NCBI GenBank assembly: GCA_963665975.1
Contig: OY762508.1
Coordinates: 2,356,001-2,420,000, forward strand
Source of the DNA: G963665975 sp963665975
GTDB taxonomy: Bacteria; Bacteroidota; Rhodothermia; Rhodothermales; Bin80
DNA: 64,000 nt
Reading direction: 5' to 3'
A model generated the notes under the pieces. The model had not been told where the DNA came from and did no database searches. It saw only the letters and a program-made list of their open reading frames with translations. The position numbers were made by a program, and so were the translations under genes. Numbering within the stretch: position 1 is the stretch's first letter; each line of letters opens with the position of its first letter. Of this stretch, positions 51,768 through 61,330 are shown piece after piece.

Positions 51768-54700
51768 CTACGGAATCCTGCGTTGGCTCTTCGACAGCCG
51801 CTCGTAATACTTCTCCACCATGTCGCGGTACTCCGGTGGCACGTCTCCCTTGCGGCTTCCGTAGAGCTTTTTCTCCAGTTCCATTGCATCCAGTTGCCGG
51901 GCGAGTGTGACCTCCAGTTGTGACAGGGGATCGTAGATGCGCCCATCAAAGAATGACTTTGCTGATTCCTCGTCCAACAAGACGCCCGTATGGTCGGCTC
52001 TGGTCAGCGCACGCTGGATACCTGCGAGGGCCTGTTGCATGCCGCCCTGTCCACCGCTCTCTTCCTGAAGGCGCCCGAGCGTAGCACGTATGCGCTCCAT
52101 CTGGCTCTGCATGCGGGCCTGCGCTGCTCGGCCCTGCCGGTCCTCTTGCGCGCCGCGCATTCGGGAGGCCTGGGCCTCCAGTTGCTGCAGTTCGGCTTCG
52201 AGATTGCGTAAGTCATCCAACGTACGCGCAAGCGTCTCTTCTTCCGTTACCGGCAGGCTGCTTTCGAGTGCGCGGCGCTCTCCTTCCAGGCGCTCAAGAG
52301 AGGCGAGAATGTCCTCCTCGATGCGGGCAGCACTGTCCATCCACCCATTACGAATGGCCTGGCGAGAATCCAGCATCCGGTCCAGAAGCCGGTCCCGTTC
52401 GGCCTGCTGGATCAGGTTGCGGAGAGTGGTCGCCAGCTCCGCATCTTCGGCCCGCGCCTCCTGTTGCATGCCTTCGGCCCGATCCAAAGCCTCTTCGGTC
52501 GCATGGATCAATTCCTCACGCTCCGCTTCCATCGGGTCGAGCGTTTCGTTCTGCAGACGGCCTTGCTCTCTGGCCTCGTCAATGGAGCGGCCCAGCGACT
52601 GCTCTCGCTGTTGCAAGGATTCAAGATCCTCGGCGAGACTCTCTACGCGTTCGCGCAACGAGCCGCGCATCGCGCGTTGCAAGTCTTGCCGGAGACGGTC
52701 CAACTCGTTGAGCGCCTGCTGTTGTCGGCGCAGCGCCTCTGTCATGTCTCCCTCCCGCAATGCGCGTTCCGCCTCCTGCATGTTGCGCATCGTCTGGTCC
52801 AGACGTCCCTGCATTCCGCCCGACTGCTGTATGTCGCGGGAGAGGGATTCCACCTGATTGCGAAGATCATCCTGGTCGCGCTTAAGCCGGTCGACGAAAC
52901 GCTTGCGGTCTTCGCCTGCCAACTGATCCGGCTGGTTACGATCGGCAAGGCTCTGCTGCCGCTGGGCGAGCTCCTTGACCTTCTGGAGGGTTTCGTTGAG
53001 CGCCTCGCCGCGAGCGTCCTCAGAGCGCTGCTGCTGCACCTCGTACTTGTCCTTGGAAATATCCAGCTCCAGATCCATGAGCTCAGTCATCCGCTCCTCG
53101 GTAGCAGACATGCCGCCACCGCGGCCCCCCTGCTGCCGCGCAACCTGGTTTTCCTTGTTCAGCGCATCGGCGCGAAGCAGGTGATTCAAGGCCCGCCGCT
53201 CAGGGGTTAAGGCCTGTTTTAGCTCCTGATCATGCAGGTAGCGCACCGCCTCGGCCATGGCCTCTGTGGCCTTGCGTAAATGTTCGACGACCTGTTGCTG
53301 CTCCGAATCTCCACGCAACTCAAGGGAAAATGCCGTAGAGTTGATGCGCTCCTCGATATTCGCCTTCAAGTTTGCCTGCGCCTGTGATAGACCCGTTACG
53401 GATTCAGCAAACTCCGCAGCGTCCATGTCCTCACGTTCCCTCAAAAGCTTCCAGGTTGCAGCAATAATGTCCTGTTGACTGAGCACCAGACCACTCTGCC
53501 TTTGGGCACTCTGGTTTGCGCCAGCATTATTGATCTGGGTATAGTTTTGATCGAACGGGATGACCTCAATGAAATACATATCGGTCGCCTCGGCAGTGGC
53601 ATGCAGACCGTCGCGCGCTTCCACGTAGTACGTAATGATATCTCCCGGCTCCAGCATGTAGTCCTCCAGGAAGAACAAATGCTCGCCGGAAACGCTGCGA
53701 TCCCCACTTCCCAGCATCAGATCAACGGACTGCTCGTCCTCGCCGTTTACCGAGTAAACCAGTCGCAAGGCAACCACGCCGAAGTCGTCTTGCGCATCTG
53801 CCGCTACAAGAACTTCTTCGACAGCGTTTGCCCGTGTGTCCCGCCCCGGGTCGGTGAGCGTAATACGAGGCTTCTCATCCGGGACCGGAACGATGCGGTG
53901 CTGGTCAGGAAACCTGTTTTGCTTGTTGCGGGCGTCGGTCAGGCGTATGGTGTACAGATCTTCCTCAGCGAGTTTCAAAGATCCGCGGAATGCGCCACTG
54001 CCCATGGCCTTGAGCACAATTGTGCTACCGTTAGAGCGGTCCATCACCGCCTCCTGCACTGTTCCAATGGTCTGCACGCGAATCTCCACTGTGGACCCGA
54101 GCAGTCCCCGAATGTCACCGGCGTTTTCCTCGGTGCGTGCCGGAAGTCCCGTGTAATCGGGATAGTGATAGGTAACATCAATTTGGTCTACCGCGGGGAA
54201 TACATAAATCGCAATGCGATAGGGATCAGAACGCGTTTTCCCTACCTCGACGAAGTAGTCTATCGGCTGCTGGATGTCAAAGAACTCCTGCAGATGGGAG
54301 CGAGCGTCCAGCCCTCTGCGCATGACAGCGCGCGACCAGTCCTCGTCCCCTTCACGATACACGATCACCACGTCCTCATTTGCCTCCTCTGCAAGTGTGA
54401 CAACAATGCGCTGTGTATCACCCCGTTCGACTTCAACATTGCCAGGGGCGATGGTCATGAAGGATTGCGCACCGGTAATTGTCAATCCCGTAGGCGCAAA
54501 CCGGATCTTGTCCAGGGACGTGAAACCGAAGATGACAAAGGCGAGCACGCATAGCGCCGCGGCGCCACTAAGCAAGCGCTCGCGCAGGCGATCTACGACT
54601 GAATCAGGAAGGATCGAGCCAACCTGCCGCGCTGCGTCCTCCAGGAGTTCCCGAAGCACCACATTCCTGCCCGTCGCGCCACCGGCTTCCACAGCACTGT

Positions 54701-55010
54701 TTAGCCGGTCCTCCAGTCCGGGAATCTTCTCTTCCACGTACAGAGCGATCTGTTCGTCTGACAGCGTGCGCATCCCTGGACGTAGCACGAAGCGCACGGC
54801 CATCCATAGCACGAGTGTTGCGGAGATCATACCTCCGGCCACCAAAAGGACAGGATTGCTGCTCCATCCCGTATACACGAGCAGCAATATGGTCAGGCAT
54901 AGTAGCAGGACGAGCACGGTAACGGCCGTGCCCTGAAGGATGGCGCGCCGCCGGTAGCGCCGCCGTACGGTCCGCACAAGTTCAGTTATAGCCCTGTCTG
55001 CCTTTCTCAT
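51768..55010 (-). CDS. DUF4175-like large membrane protein with long coiled coil
   Basis: The 1080-residue protein has three N-terminal membrane helices (about 29-47, 52-72 and 148-164), a periplasmic beta-rich region (VFPAVDQIDVTYHYPDYTGLP and similar), and a very long E/Q/R-rich coiled coil over roughly residues 500-1000. This is the arrangement of DUF4175 proteins found beside BatA/DUF58 genes. The ATG at 55010 overlaps the end of the BatA-like gene by 4 bp. Its length suggests a scaffold across the periplasm; the molecular role is unknown. Confidence 0.82.
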   Translation of the reverse strand: MRKADRAITELVRTVRRRYRRRAILQGTAVTVLVLLLCLTILLLVYTGWSSNPVLLVAGGMISATLVLWMAVRFVLRPGMRTLSDEQIALYVEEKIPGLEDRLNSAVEAGGATGRNVVLRELLEDAARQVGSILPDSVVDRLRERLLSGAAALCVLAFVIFGFTSLDKIRFAPTGLTITGAQSFMTIAPGNVEVERGDTQRIVVTLAEEANEDVVIVYREGDEDWSRAVMRRGLDARSHLQEFFDIQQPIDYFVEVGKTRSDPYRIAIYVFPAVDQIDVTYHYPDYTGLPARTEENAGDIRGLLGSTVEIRVQTIGTVQEAVMDRSNGSTIVLKAMGSGAFRGSLKLAEEDLYTIRLTDARNKQNRFPDQHRIVPVPDEKPRITLTDPGRDTRANAVEEVLVAADAQDDFGVVALRLVYSVNGEDEQSVDLMLGSGDRSVSGEHLFFLEDYMLEPGDIITYYVEARDGLHATAEATDMYFIEVIPFDQNYTQINNAGANQSAQRQSGLVLSQQDIIAATWKLLREREDMDAAEFAESVTGLSQAQANLKANIEERINSTAFSLELRGDSEQQQVVEHLRKATEAMAEAVRYLHDQELKQALTPERRALNHLLRADALNKENQVARQQGGRGGGMSATEERMTELMDLELDISKDKYEVQQQRSEDARGEALNETLQKVKELAQRQQSLADRNQPDQLAGEDRKRFVDRLKRDQDDLRNQVESLSRDIQQSGGMQGRLDQTMRNMQEAERALREGDMTEALRRQQQALNELDRLRQDLQRAMRGSLRERVESLAEDLESLQQREQSLGRSIDEAREQGRLQNETLDPMEAEREELIHATEEALDRAEGMQQEARAEDAELATTLRNLIQQAERDRLLDRMLDSRQAIRNGWMDSAARIEEDILASLERLEGERRALESSLPVTEEETLARTLDDLRNLEAELQQLEAQASRMRGAQEDRQGRAAQARMQSQMERIRATLGRLQEESGGQGGMQQALAGIQRALTRADHTGVLLDEESAKSFFDGRIYDPLSQLEVTLARQLDAMELEKKLYGSRKGDVPPEYRDMVEKYYERLSKSQRRIP

Positions 55011-57046
55011 GCTGCCGTTGGATTAGAGCGTTGCATGGTGCGACTGGCGAGGTGCGACTCCACCACGAATAGCACCAGTAATACGATAATTACCACGCGC
55101 CAGAGTTTCTGTTCTTTTTCCTCGTCCCGCACGAGTAGCGCGGCCTCTTCGGGCACGGTCGCGACCTCGTCGTCGCGAGCCGCTATAGCGGCGTACGCCT
55201 CTTCCTCATTGCGCGTCTCAAGCAGGGACTCACGCGGGTCTACGTTGACAGAGAAGAAAAAGGTTTCCCGAGCGCGGGCAGCCGCATAATGTCCCGGAAT
55301 CCCGGTCTCCCGAAAAAAACCCGTTCCCGACGAGTCAACAACAACCCTGAACACGTTGCCATCGGGAGCTTGAACATCCCATTCCTCGCCAACACGTCCT
55401 CTTAGTGGAACGGGTGCGCCAACGGCATAATTGTGCTGCGCCCCTGATGGACTGTAGGCGTAGAGCGCCATCTGGTACAGGAATGGCAGGTACAGTTCAT
55501 GCAGCGCAAAGTCTGTCCACTGCGTACTGAAGCTGGTCGTATACACGAGCACCGTGCCTTGCCCGACACGCCGTTCCAACAGGAGCGGGTCTCCGGTATC
55601 GTAAGTAGCCAGGACCGAAGCGCCGGAGTCAGGCTCCACGCGCAGGTAACGCCGAAACACAGGACGCAAAATGCCTCCTCCGCTTGCAATGGCATCGAAT
55701 ACAGGGTGGCGTTCCTCGACCTGTCCGATAATAGCGTCGGATCCCTGGCTTGCCCGCGGCGTCACGACGCGGTCCGATGTCCCGATGCCCAGTTTCTGCA
55801 AAGCCGCGGACCAGGCCTGCGGACTGGTCTGGTCCCCGAAGGAAAGAATTACGCTGCCTCCTCGCCTCGCCACACGGAGGAGCGTAGCGATCTCCGCTTC
55901 TGTGCATGAGGCGAAATTTGCGACGATTACGATATCTGGATCCCGGATTGCGGCGCGCTGCAAGTCCCCCGTCTCAAAAGAAAAATGGGCGTCTTCGCCA
56001 AGTGCGAAAGCACTTGCCAGAAAGAAGGCGTCACGCCGGTCCGGCCCGCGGTCAACGGCAAGAATCGAAGGGCGGTCGGTCACATGAACGGTGAAATAAT
56101 AGCGGTTGTCAGCCGCAAGATCGTCTTCCCCTAGCGACAATGAGCCCTGGAAAAATCCCATACGTGATGCAGTCTGTCGGAAAGTAACGGGGCTCGAAGG
56201 GGTGCCGGACACAGTGCGTTGGGCCGCCAATTCTCCTTCCATGTTGAGATCGACAACTTGCTCCGTGTGAACGTCTTGGCCTTGCGATTCAATGCGTGCG
56301 TCAAGCCGCAGCGCGACGGCATCACCAGTTCGGCGCGTGGAGAGCTCGAAGGCTTCCATGTAGGTGTTACGCAAGTCGTCCTTGGTGATCTTGACGGGAA
56401 TGAAGTCGATTTCCGGACCCAGGTCGAAATTTTCGAAGGACCCCGAAAAGCCATTCCGTTGAAAATCGGAAATCAGCACCACCACTCGGTCGTCATGCCG
56501 TGCATCTTGAAGGATATCAAGTGCAAGGCGCAGCGGTGTATGAAAATCGGTGGTTCCGTAGCCGGGCGAGAGGCCGCTGACGACAGAACGGTGAAGCGCA
56601 TGATCATCGCTCAACGGCGTCAGTTGCCGTGCTGCGTCACTAAATCTGATCAGGGACAATTCGTCCCCGTCGCTTGCTGCGTCGATGCGATCGACAAGGG
56701 CGTTCCTGGCCTGCTCAAACACGCCGCTCACCTGCATGCTGTAGGAGAGGTCGACCAGGATAGCAACGGACTGCTCCTGCCTGTCCGCAACAAAGGGAAT
56801 GCTGTCCTGGGGAATAAACGGCCGTGCAAACGCGAACGTGAGGAGCAACAGCATGGCGGCTCGCACGGCCAGAAGGAGCAAATCGCGGAGACGGCGGCGT
56901 TTGACGAGCTCCTTGGGCGTGGCCTTTAGGAGCATCAGGGAGCTGAAGGGGACCCTGCGCGCCTTCATCCTCCGCACGAAGTGAAACAGCACGGGCAAGA
57001 GCACCGTCGCTGCGCCGAACAGAAATAAGGGAGTAATGAAAGACAA
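55007..57046 (-). CDS. BatA/VWA-domain membrane protein
   Basis: The 679-residue protein begins with the BatA N-terminal motif, FLFGAATVLLPVLFHFVRRMKARRVPFSSLMLL (two segments of a membrane helix and basic loop; the whole spans about 8-40). A second helix is at about 54-76 and a VWA domain with metal site DLSYS (Asp99, Ser101, Ser103) follows. A second domain resembles an amidotransferase fold (VILSFGDQTSP), and a C-terminal helix (about 650-667) anchors the end. It lies 16 bp after the DUF58 gene. BatA-type proteins work with MoxR ATPases. Confidence 0.88.
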   Translation of the reverse strand: MSFITPLFLFGAATVLLPVLFHFVRRMKARRVPFSSLMLLKATPKELVKRRRLRDLLLLAVRAAMLLLLTFAFARPFIPQDSIPFVADRQEQSVAILVDLSYSMQVSGVFEQARNALVDRIDAASDGDELSLIRFSDAARQLTPLSDDHALHRSVVSGLSPGYGTTDFHTPLRLALDILQDARHDDRVVVLISDFQRNGFSGSFENFDLGPEIDFIPVKITKDDLRNTYMEAFELSTRRTGDAVALRLDARIESQGQDVHTEQVVDLNMEGELAAQRTVSGTPSSPVTFRQTASRMGFFQGSLSLGEDDLAADNRYYFTVHVTDRPSILAVDRGPDRRDAFFLASAFALGEDAHFSFETGDLQRAAIRDPDIVIVANFASCTEAEIATLLRVARRGGSVILSFGDQTSPQAWSAALQKLGIGTSDRVVTPRASQGSDAIIGQVEERHPVFDAIASGGGILRPVFRRYLRVEPDSGASVLATYDTGDPLLLERRVGQGTVLVYTTSFSTQWTDFALHELYLPFLYQMALYAYSPSGAQHNYAVGAPVPLRGRVGEEWDVQAPDGNVFRVVVDSSGTGFFRETGIPGHYAAARARETFFFSVNVDPRESLLETRNEEEAYAAIAARDDEVATVPEEAALLVRDEEKEQKLWRVVIIVLLVLFVVESHLASRTMQRSNPTAA

Positions 57047-57062
57047 GGCCGTTTGTGCTTTG

Positions 57063-57962
57063 TTACGTTCTCTGCCGCGCTCGGGAAGAAAGGTAATTGA
57101 AAAGCGCGTGGTCCAACGGCTGATCTGTTTTCAATAGCGCATAGTCTACGCCAAGGAGCGCACATTCCTTGCGAAGGCGCGCTTGAAACCGCTCGAAATT
57201 CTCCCTGTACAGCTGCCCGGCACGCTCTGCCTCGACGAGGAGTCGCTCGCCGGTTTCGAGGTCCTCGAATTCCACGATGTCCGCATATTCGAAGGCTACC
57301 TCCTGCGGATCAAGGACATGGAAGACCAGGACATTGTGTCCATTGAAGCGGAAATGCCTCAATCCGTCGACCAATGTGTCGGGATCAGAGAGAAGGTCGC
57401 TCAGGATGACCACGAAACCACGACGGTGTTGTCGTTCGGCGATTTCGTGCAAGGGTTTTTCGAACGCGGTTTCCGCGCCAGGCTCCGCCTCCTCCAGATG
57501 TGTAAGCAGGGTATGCAGATGCCCCTTGCTGCTCCTGGGCGGTACGCTTGTCCGAATGCTGTCGTCAAACAAAGTAAGACCCACTGCGTCGCGTTGCCTA
57601 ATCATGAGGTAGGCCAACGATGCTGCAAGATAGAAGCAGTACGTACGCTTGGTGATCTCGTGCGATGTATAGTCCATTGAGCCGCTGATATCCAACACAA
57701 GATGTAATCTCGTATTGGTTTCGCCCTGGAATTCCTTTACGTACGTACGGTCCGTACGCGCATAGAGCTTCCAGTCCACTCGCTGGAGGTCATCGCCGGG
57801 CGTATACGGCCGATACTCCATGAAGTCTACGCTGAACCCCTTGTATGGGCTACGATGCAGACCAGCGATAAAGCCTTCCACCACGCCGCGCGACAGGAGC
57901 TCTAGGCTCGATATACGAGCGAGCACGTTGGGATTGATAAACCGTGTAGCGGCTTGCGGCAT
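57063..57962 (-). CDS. DUF58-domain protein
   Basis: The 299-residue soluble protein has the DUF58 signature EYRPYTPGDDLQRVDWK (49-65) and a VWA-like metal motif DISGS (91-95). DUF58 proteins occur beside MoxR AAA ATPases and BatA-type proteins in aerotolerance and metal-insertion operons. No moxR gene is upstream; the next gene is divergent. The ATG at 57962 begins the usual N-terminus. It is the first gene of the five-gene operon that runs to 48484. Confidence 0.93.
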   Translation of the reverse strand: MPQAATRFINPNVLARISSLELLSRGVVEGFIAGLHRSPYKGFSVDFMEYRPYTPGDDLQRVDWKLYARTDRTYVKEFQGETNTRLHLVLDISGSMDYTSHEITKRTYCFYLAASLAYLMIRQRDAVGLTLFDDSIRTSVPPRSSKGHLHTLLTHLEEAEPGAETAFEKPLHEIAERQHRRGFVVILSDLLSDPDTLVDGLRHFRFNGHNVLVFHVLDPQEVAFEYADIVEFEDLETGERLLVEAERAGQLYRENFERFQARLRKECALLGVDYALLKTDQPLDHALFNYLSSRARQRT

Positions 57963-58257
57963 TTGGGTATATCAGGAGGTGCACAGGTCACCGTATGGAT
58001 TGACCCTGATGGCCACGGGTTGTTTCCACACCCGCATCTGGTGCGGCTCTTCGGCCCGTGAATCTTTGTGTGCTGCACCTCACCGGCGTCCGGAGTTGAT
58101 CTTGGGCATTGAAAACAGAAAGCCATCGCATGATACGGATTACTTTCCTTGTGGAATCCTGGATATAGGGCTGACGTTAAACCTTGTGTGGCAGACAGAA
58201 ATAGAGTGGCCCGAATGGGCTCTTCCGCCGACAATTCAACGCAACTGGGAATTCAGC

Positions 58258-59421
58258 ATGAAACGACGCGTCTTTGTTACACGGTTCATCGCGGCGCTGA
58301 CCGTGGTAACCGGTCTTACGTCGTGCGACCAGCAGATTGGATCTGACGAAGTCACCGTTGGAGTAGTCCTCCCGCTATCGGGCCAGTATGCATTGACCGG
58401 GACGGGAATGCGCAATGCTATGGAGTTGGCGCGCAGCGAGGTCAACGCGTCTTCACTGCTCAGCGGCACACAGCTTGCCTTTATTATCGAGGATTCCGAA
58501 AGCACCCCGGAGGGCGCAGTCCGGGCATTCAAAAAGCTTATCGAGCAAGACGGGGTTCCAGCCATTCTGGGTCCGTACACTTCTGCGTCAACCGACCAGA
58601 TCATTTCCGTGGCGCACCAGAATAGTGTAGTCACCCTCAGTCCAACCTCGGCGGCGGAGGGTCTTGGCGCCAAGAGTCCGTACCTTTTCCGCGCCACCAT
58701 TACGGTGGGGCGCATTGCTCCTACCGGTGTTCGCGTCACCAAGGATGTGCTGCAGTACAAGAGTGTAGCACTGATTCGGAATAGCGCCGACACCTTTTCC
58801 CGCAGTAGCCATACCAGGATGCTCGAAGAGTTCGGGAAGTTCAGTGATGTCACTGTAGTAGCTTCGGAGGAATATTCGCGGCCGTCTACCAGCGATCTCC
58901 CTGACCTTTCTGCACAGCTGACCAGCATCATGAATGCCACGCCCCGGCCCGAGGCCATTTTCATATCGGCATTACCGCCAGGACGCTCAGGGATCGTAAC
59001 GCAGGCTCGCGGGATGGGAATCACGGATATTCCGTTTATTAGTGTGCTGTTTACGCGCGATGACATGCGGCGGATCAACGCCGTTCAGGAAGGAGGGGCC
59101 AACGGTGTGATCACGCTTACCGCATGGATTGCCGAGGCCGAATGGCCGCGTAGCAAGACGTTCGTTGCCAACTACATGGCGCAGCACAACCAAGCACCTA
59201 CCGGCCAGGCCGCAAGGTCGTATGCGGCCGTCCATATTCTTTCCGAGGCGATAGCCAACGCTCCGTCTTTTGACTCGGCGGCGATCAAAGACGCTCTTAA
59301 TGCGCTGAGCAACCACGAGACGCTGGTCGGTCCGTTTTCGTTTGATGGAAACGGTGATGCGGTCTACGATCCTATCGTGGGGAGGGTCAAGGATGGCCAA
59401 TTTGAGGTGCTGGGGCAGTAG
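58258..59421 (+). CDS. ABC-type branched-chain-substrate (LivK-like) binding lipoprotein
   Basis: The 387-residue protein has a lipoprotein signal ending TGLTSC (Cys23). The mature part is a type I periplasmic binding fold: VGVVLPLSGQYALTGTGMRN, then AFIIEDSESTPEGAVRAFKKL and AILGPYTSASTDQI. It would bind an amino acid or another small molecule and deliver it to an ABC transporter or a sensor; no permease or ATPase gene is in the window. The ATG at 58258 gives the signal peptide. It converges with the YVTN gene. Confidence 0.88.
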   Translation: MKRRVFVTRFIAALTVVTGLTSCDQQIGSDEVTVGVVLPLSGQYALTGTGMRNAMELARSEVNASSLLSGTQLAFIIEDSESTPEGAVRAFKKLIEQDGVPAILGPYTSASTDQIISVAHQNSVVTLSPTSAAEGLGAKSPYLFRATITVGRIAPTGVRVTKDVLQYKSVALIRNSADTFSRSSHTRMLEEFGKFSDVTVVASEEYSRPSTSDLPDLSAQLTSIMNATPRPEAIFISALPPGRSGIVTQARGMGITDIPFISVLFTRDDMRRINAVQEGGANGVITLTAWIAEAEWPRSKTFVANYMAQHNQAPTGQAARSYAAVHILSEAIANAPSFDSAAIKDALNALSNHETLVGPFSFDGNGDAVYDPIVGRVKDGQFEVLGQ

Positions 59422-59582
59422 CATGCCAGAGATTTACAGGGTTCCTATGCGTCCTGCAAGCAGGAACTGAATGCACAGATCGACTGCAGGCCGGACCGCT
59501 AATGGCCGCGTTCGAACCACGCACCTCTGGTTAGCTACACTGAGACTATTCGTAGCGATCCGGGGTCAGTGTGTGCGGGAGC

Positions 59583-60710
59583 TTAGTCGTCCGGTTCCAT
59601 CTTCCAAAACGCAATGCCACCGGCCTGGCGGCCAGTCTCGGCCACTGCCACGAGTCGCCTGGCGTGCAAATCGATGATGTCCACGGAGCCAGGCTCGTCG
59701 CCAACGCCCTCAACCGATACAAAGGCGTATCGCCCGTCTGGCGAAACCACGACGCCGTGTGGAATCCGGCGACTGTTCTCAATGCGCGAGATCTCTTCGC
59801 CAGCCTCCAAATCAAAGATTCCTGTAGCATCGGCCGCTTTTAGTGTGACGATGAGCAGACTGCCATCGGGCGTAATCGCCACATTATAGGGGGCGCCAAC
59901 TGCCGCAAAGCGCCGCGCGACCGCCCATTGGGCCAGGTCAATCTCCACGATTTCGTCGGCGCCGTTATGGGCCAGATACACGAAGGGGTGTTCCGGATGC
60001 GGCTGCACCCATGTCGGTTTGGTACCTGCTCCTGTCTGCAGGCGTCGCGCAATGGAAAATGTCACCGCGTCCATCTCGAAAAGCCCCCCGGACATCATGG
60101 CCACAGAGTAATGCTTGCGGCCATCGGGACTCACACGTGAGCCATGGGGCATCACGCCCGTCTGCGTACGTGCCACCTCGGTCATGGCCACCGGGTCAAC
60201 CACGGAAATCGAACTCGCTTCCATATTCCCGTGCAGATTGAAATTCGCTACATACAACAGTCCTGTAGCAGGCGACATCTCCATCGTTGCCGGAAACAAG
60301 TCCAACTCGACGGCGCCGAGCGGTTCGCTGCCGCCGGTGGCATACTTGACCACGCTCCCGAACGGCTGGCCGTGTGCAACGGACACGAACCAAAAGGCTC
60401 CATCCGGGCTTACGGTCAGCCCGTGCGGGCCTTCGATTTCATGGGGCAGGCTGCCCACACTGACGGTCTGGACGACGTCCGCGGAAGTGCCGTCAAATCG
60501 CACGAGTGCGACGGTGTCTTCGGACTCCGCCGCCACGTAGACGTAGTACTCCTGTGCAAGAGCGCCTGGGGCTAGGAAAGCCAGGCATGCGAGAAGCCCA
60601 GTTGCGGCCGCGCAGTTCTTCAGGAGCGCCGAGGCACGGAACGTGGCCTTTGGCGTTCCAGCCCCCGTCCCGCGCGCGGGTTCTTCCAAAAACTCACGTA
60701 CTCGTTTCAT
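59583..60710 (-). CDS. secreted YVTN-type beta-propeller protein
   Basis: The 375-residue protein has a long N-region (28 residues), then a hydrophobic signal (ALLKNCAAATGLLACLAFL) and cleavage near GALAQ. Seven or so blades follow with the repeating pattern HGLTVSPDGAFWFVS, HGSRVSPDGRKHYSV, YNVAITPDGSLLIVT and HGVVVSPDGRYAFVS. These propellers act as binding scaffolds, sometimes with enzymes. The ATG at 60710 shares bases with the divergent Nudix start; TTG at codon 8 is an alternative. Confidence 0.88.
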   Translation of the reverse strand: MKRVREFLEEPARGTGAGTPKATFRASALLKNCAAATGLLACLAFLAPGALAQEYYVYVAAESEDTVALVRFDGTSADVVQTVSVGSLPHEIEGPHGLTVSPDGAFWFVSVAHGQPFGSVVKYATGGSEPLGAVELDLFPATMEMSPATGLLYVANFNLHGNMEASSISVVDPVAMTEVARTQTGVMPHGSRVSPDGRKHYSVAMMSGGLFEMDAVTFSIARRLQTGAGTKPTWVQPHPEHPFVYLAHNGADEIVEIDLAQWAVARRFAAVGAPYNVAITPDGSLLIVTLKAADATGIFDLEAGEEISRIENSRRIPHGVVVSPDGRYAFVSVEGVGDEPGSVDIIDLHARRLVAVAETGRQAGGIAFWKMEPDD

Positions 60711-61326
60711 GATATTCTTCTACAAGACGACGCCTGACGTGTTGCCTCGCATAGCGAGAGAGGGCCTGCGTGATGTTATCCTGACCTGTAGCCTGGATTC
60801 CGTGGGCCCTGCCTCCTCCGAATCCATTCTTGTCATAGACGCAGCCGAGGTGTCGACGGGACGTACGCACGTACCCGCGGAATCGATCGTCAATATTGAT
60901 CCTTACATCCCTCCCAAGCGCGTCGCGGCGGCTGGCGGGATTGTCGTGCGCTATAACTCTCCCGCTCCCGACATCCTCCTCATTCTTCGCAACGGCAATT
61001 GGGAACTGCCCAAGGGAAAGTGCGATGAGAACGAAACCGCACGGCAGTGCGCCGAACGCGAAGTGGCGGAAGAAACCGGTATCCAGGATCTCGACGTCTT
61101 TCACGAAATTGGAACGACGATCCATACATACGAGCGCAAAGGGTATTGCTGCGTCAAATACACTACGTGGTTTCTCATGCGGAGTCGTGCGACAGATTTC
61201 TTGCCGCAGGCGGACGAAGGGATTAGGCAGGTAGTCTGGGCGCCATGGCCAGAGGCGCAGCAGCGCCTGGCCTATTCTTCGCTGCGTACGTTTCTGGGCA
61301 GCCTATCCAACGAGTTAAGCTGCTAG
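60709..61326 (+). CDS. Nudix hydrolase
   Basis: The 205-residue protein contains a perfect Nudix box: G-x5-E-x7-REVAEETGI over 103-125. An N-terminal region of about 70 residues precedes the fold and has no obvious family. Nudix enzymes hydrolyse nucleoside diphosphates linked to another group; the substrate cannot be predicted. The ATG at 60709 overlaps in opposite strands the start of the beta-propeller gene. It converges with RNase D after 4 bp. Confidence 0.93.
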   Translation: MIFFYKTTPDVLPRIAREGLRDVILTCSLDSVGPASSESILVIDAAEVSTGRTHVPAESIVNIDPYIPPKRVAAAGGIVVRYNSPAPDILLILRNGNWELPKGKCDENETARQCAEREVAEETGIQDLDVFHEIGTTIHTYERKGYCCVKYTTWFLMRSRATDFLPQADEGIRQVVWAPWPEAQQRLAYSSLRTFLGSLSNELSC

Positions 61327-61330
61327 CGCA

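Noticed and set aside
59441..59467. Hairpin GTTCCT...TCCTGCAAGCAGGAAC between two convergent genes as a terminator
   Set aside because: The stem is short and no T-run follows on either strand.
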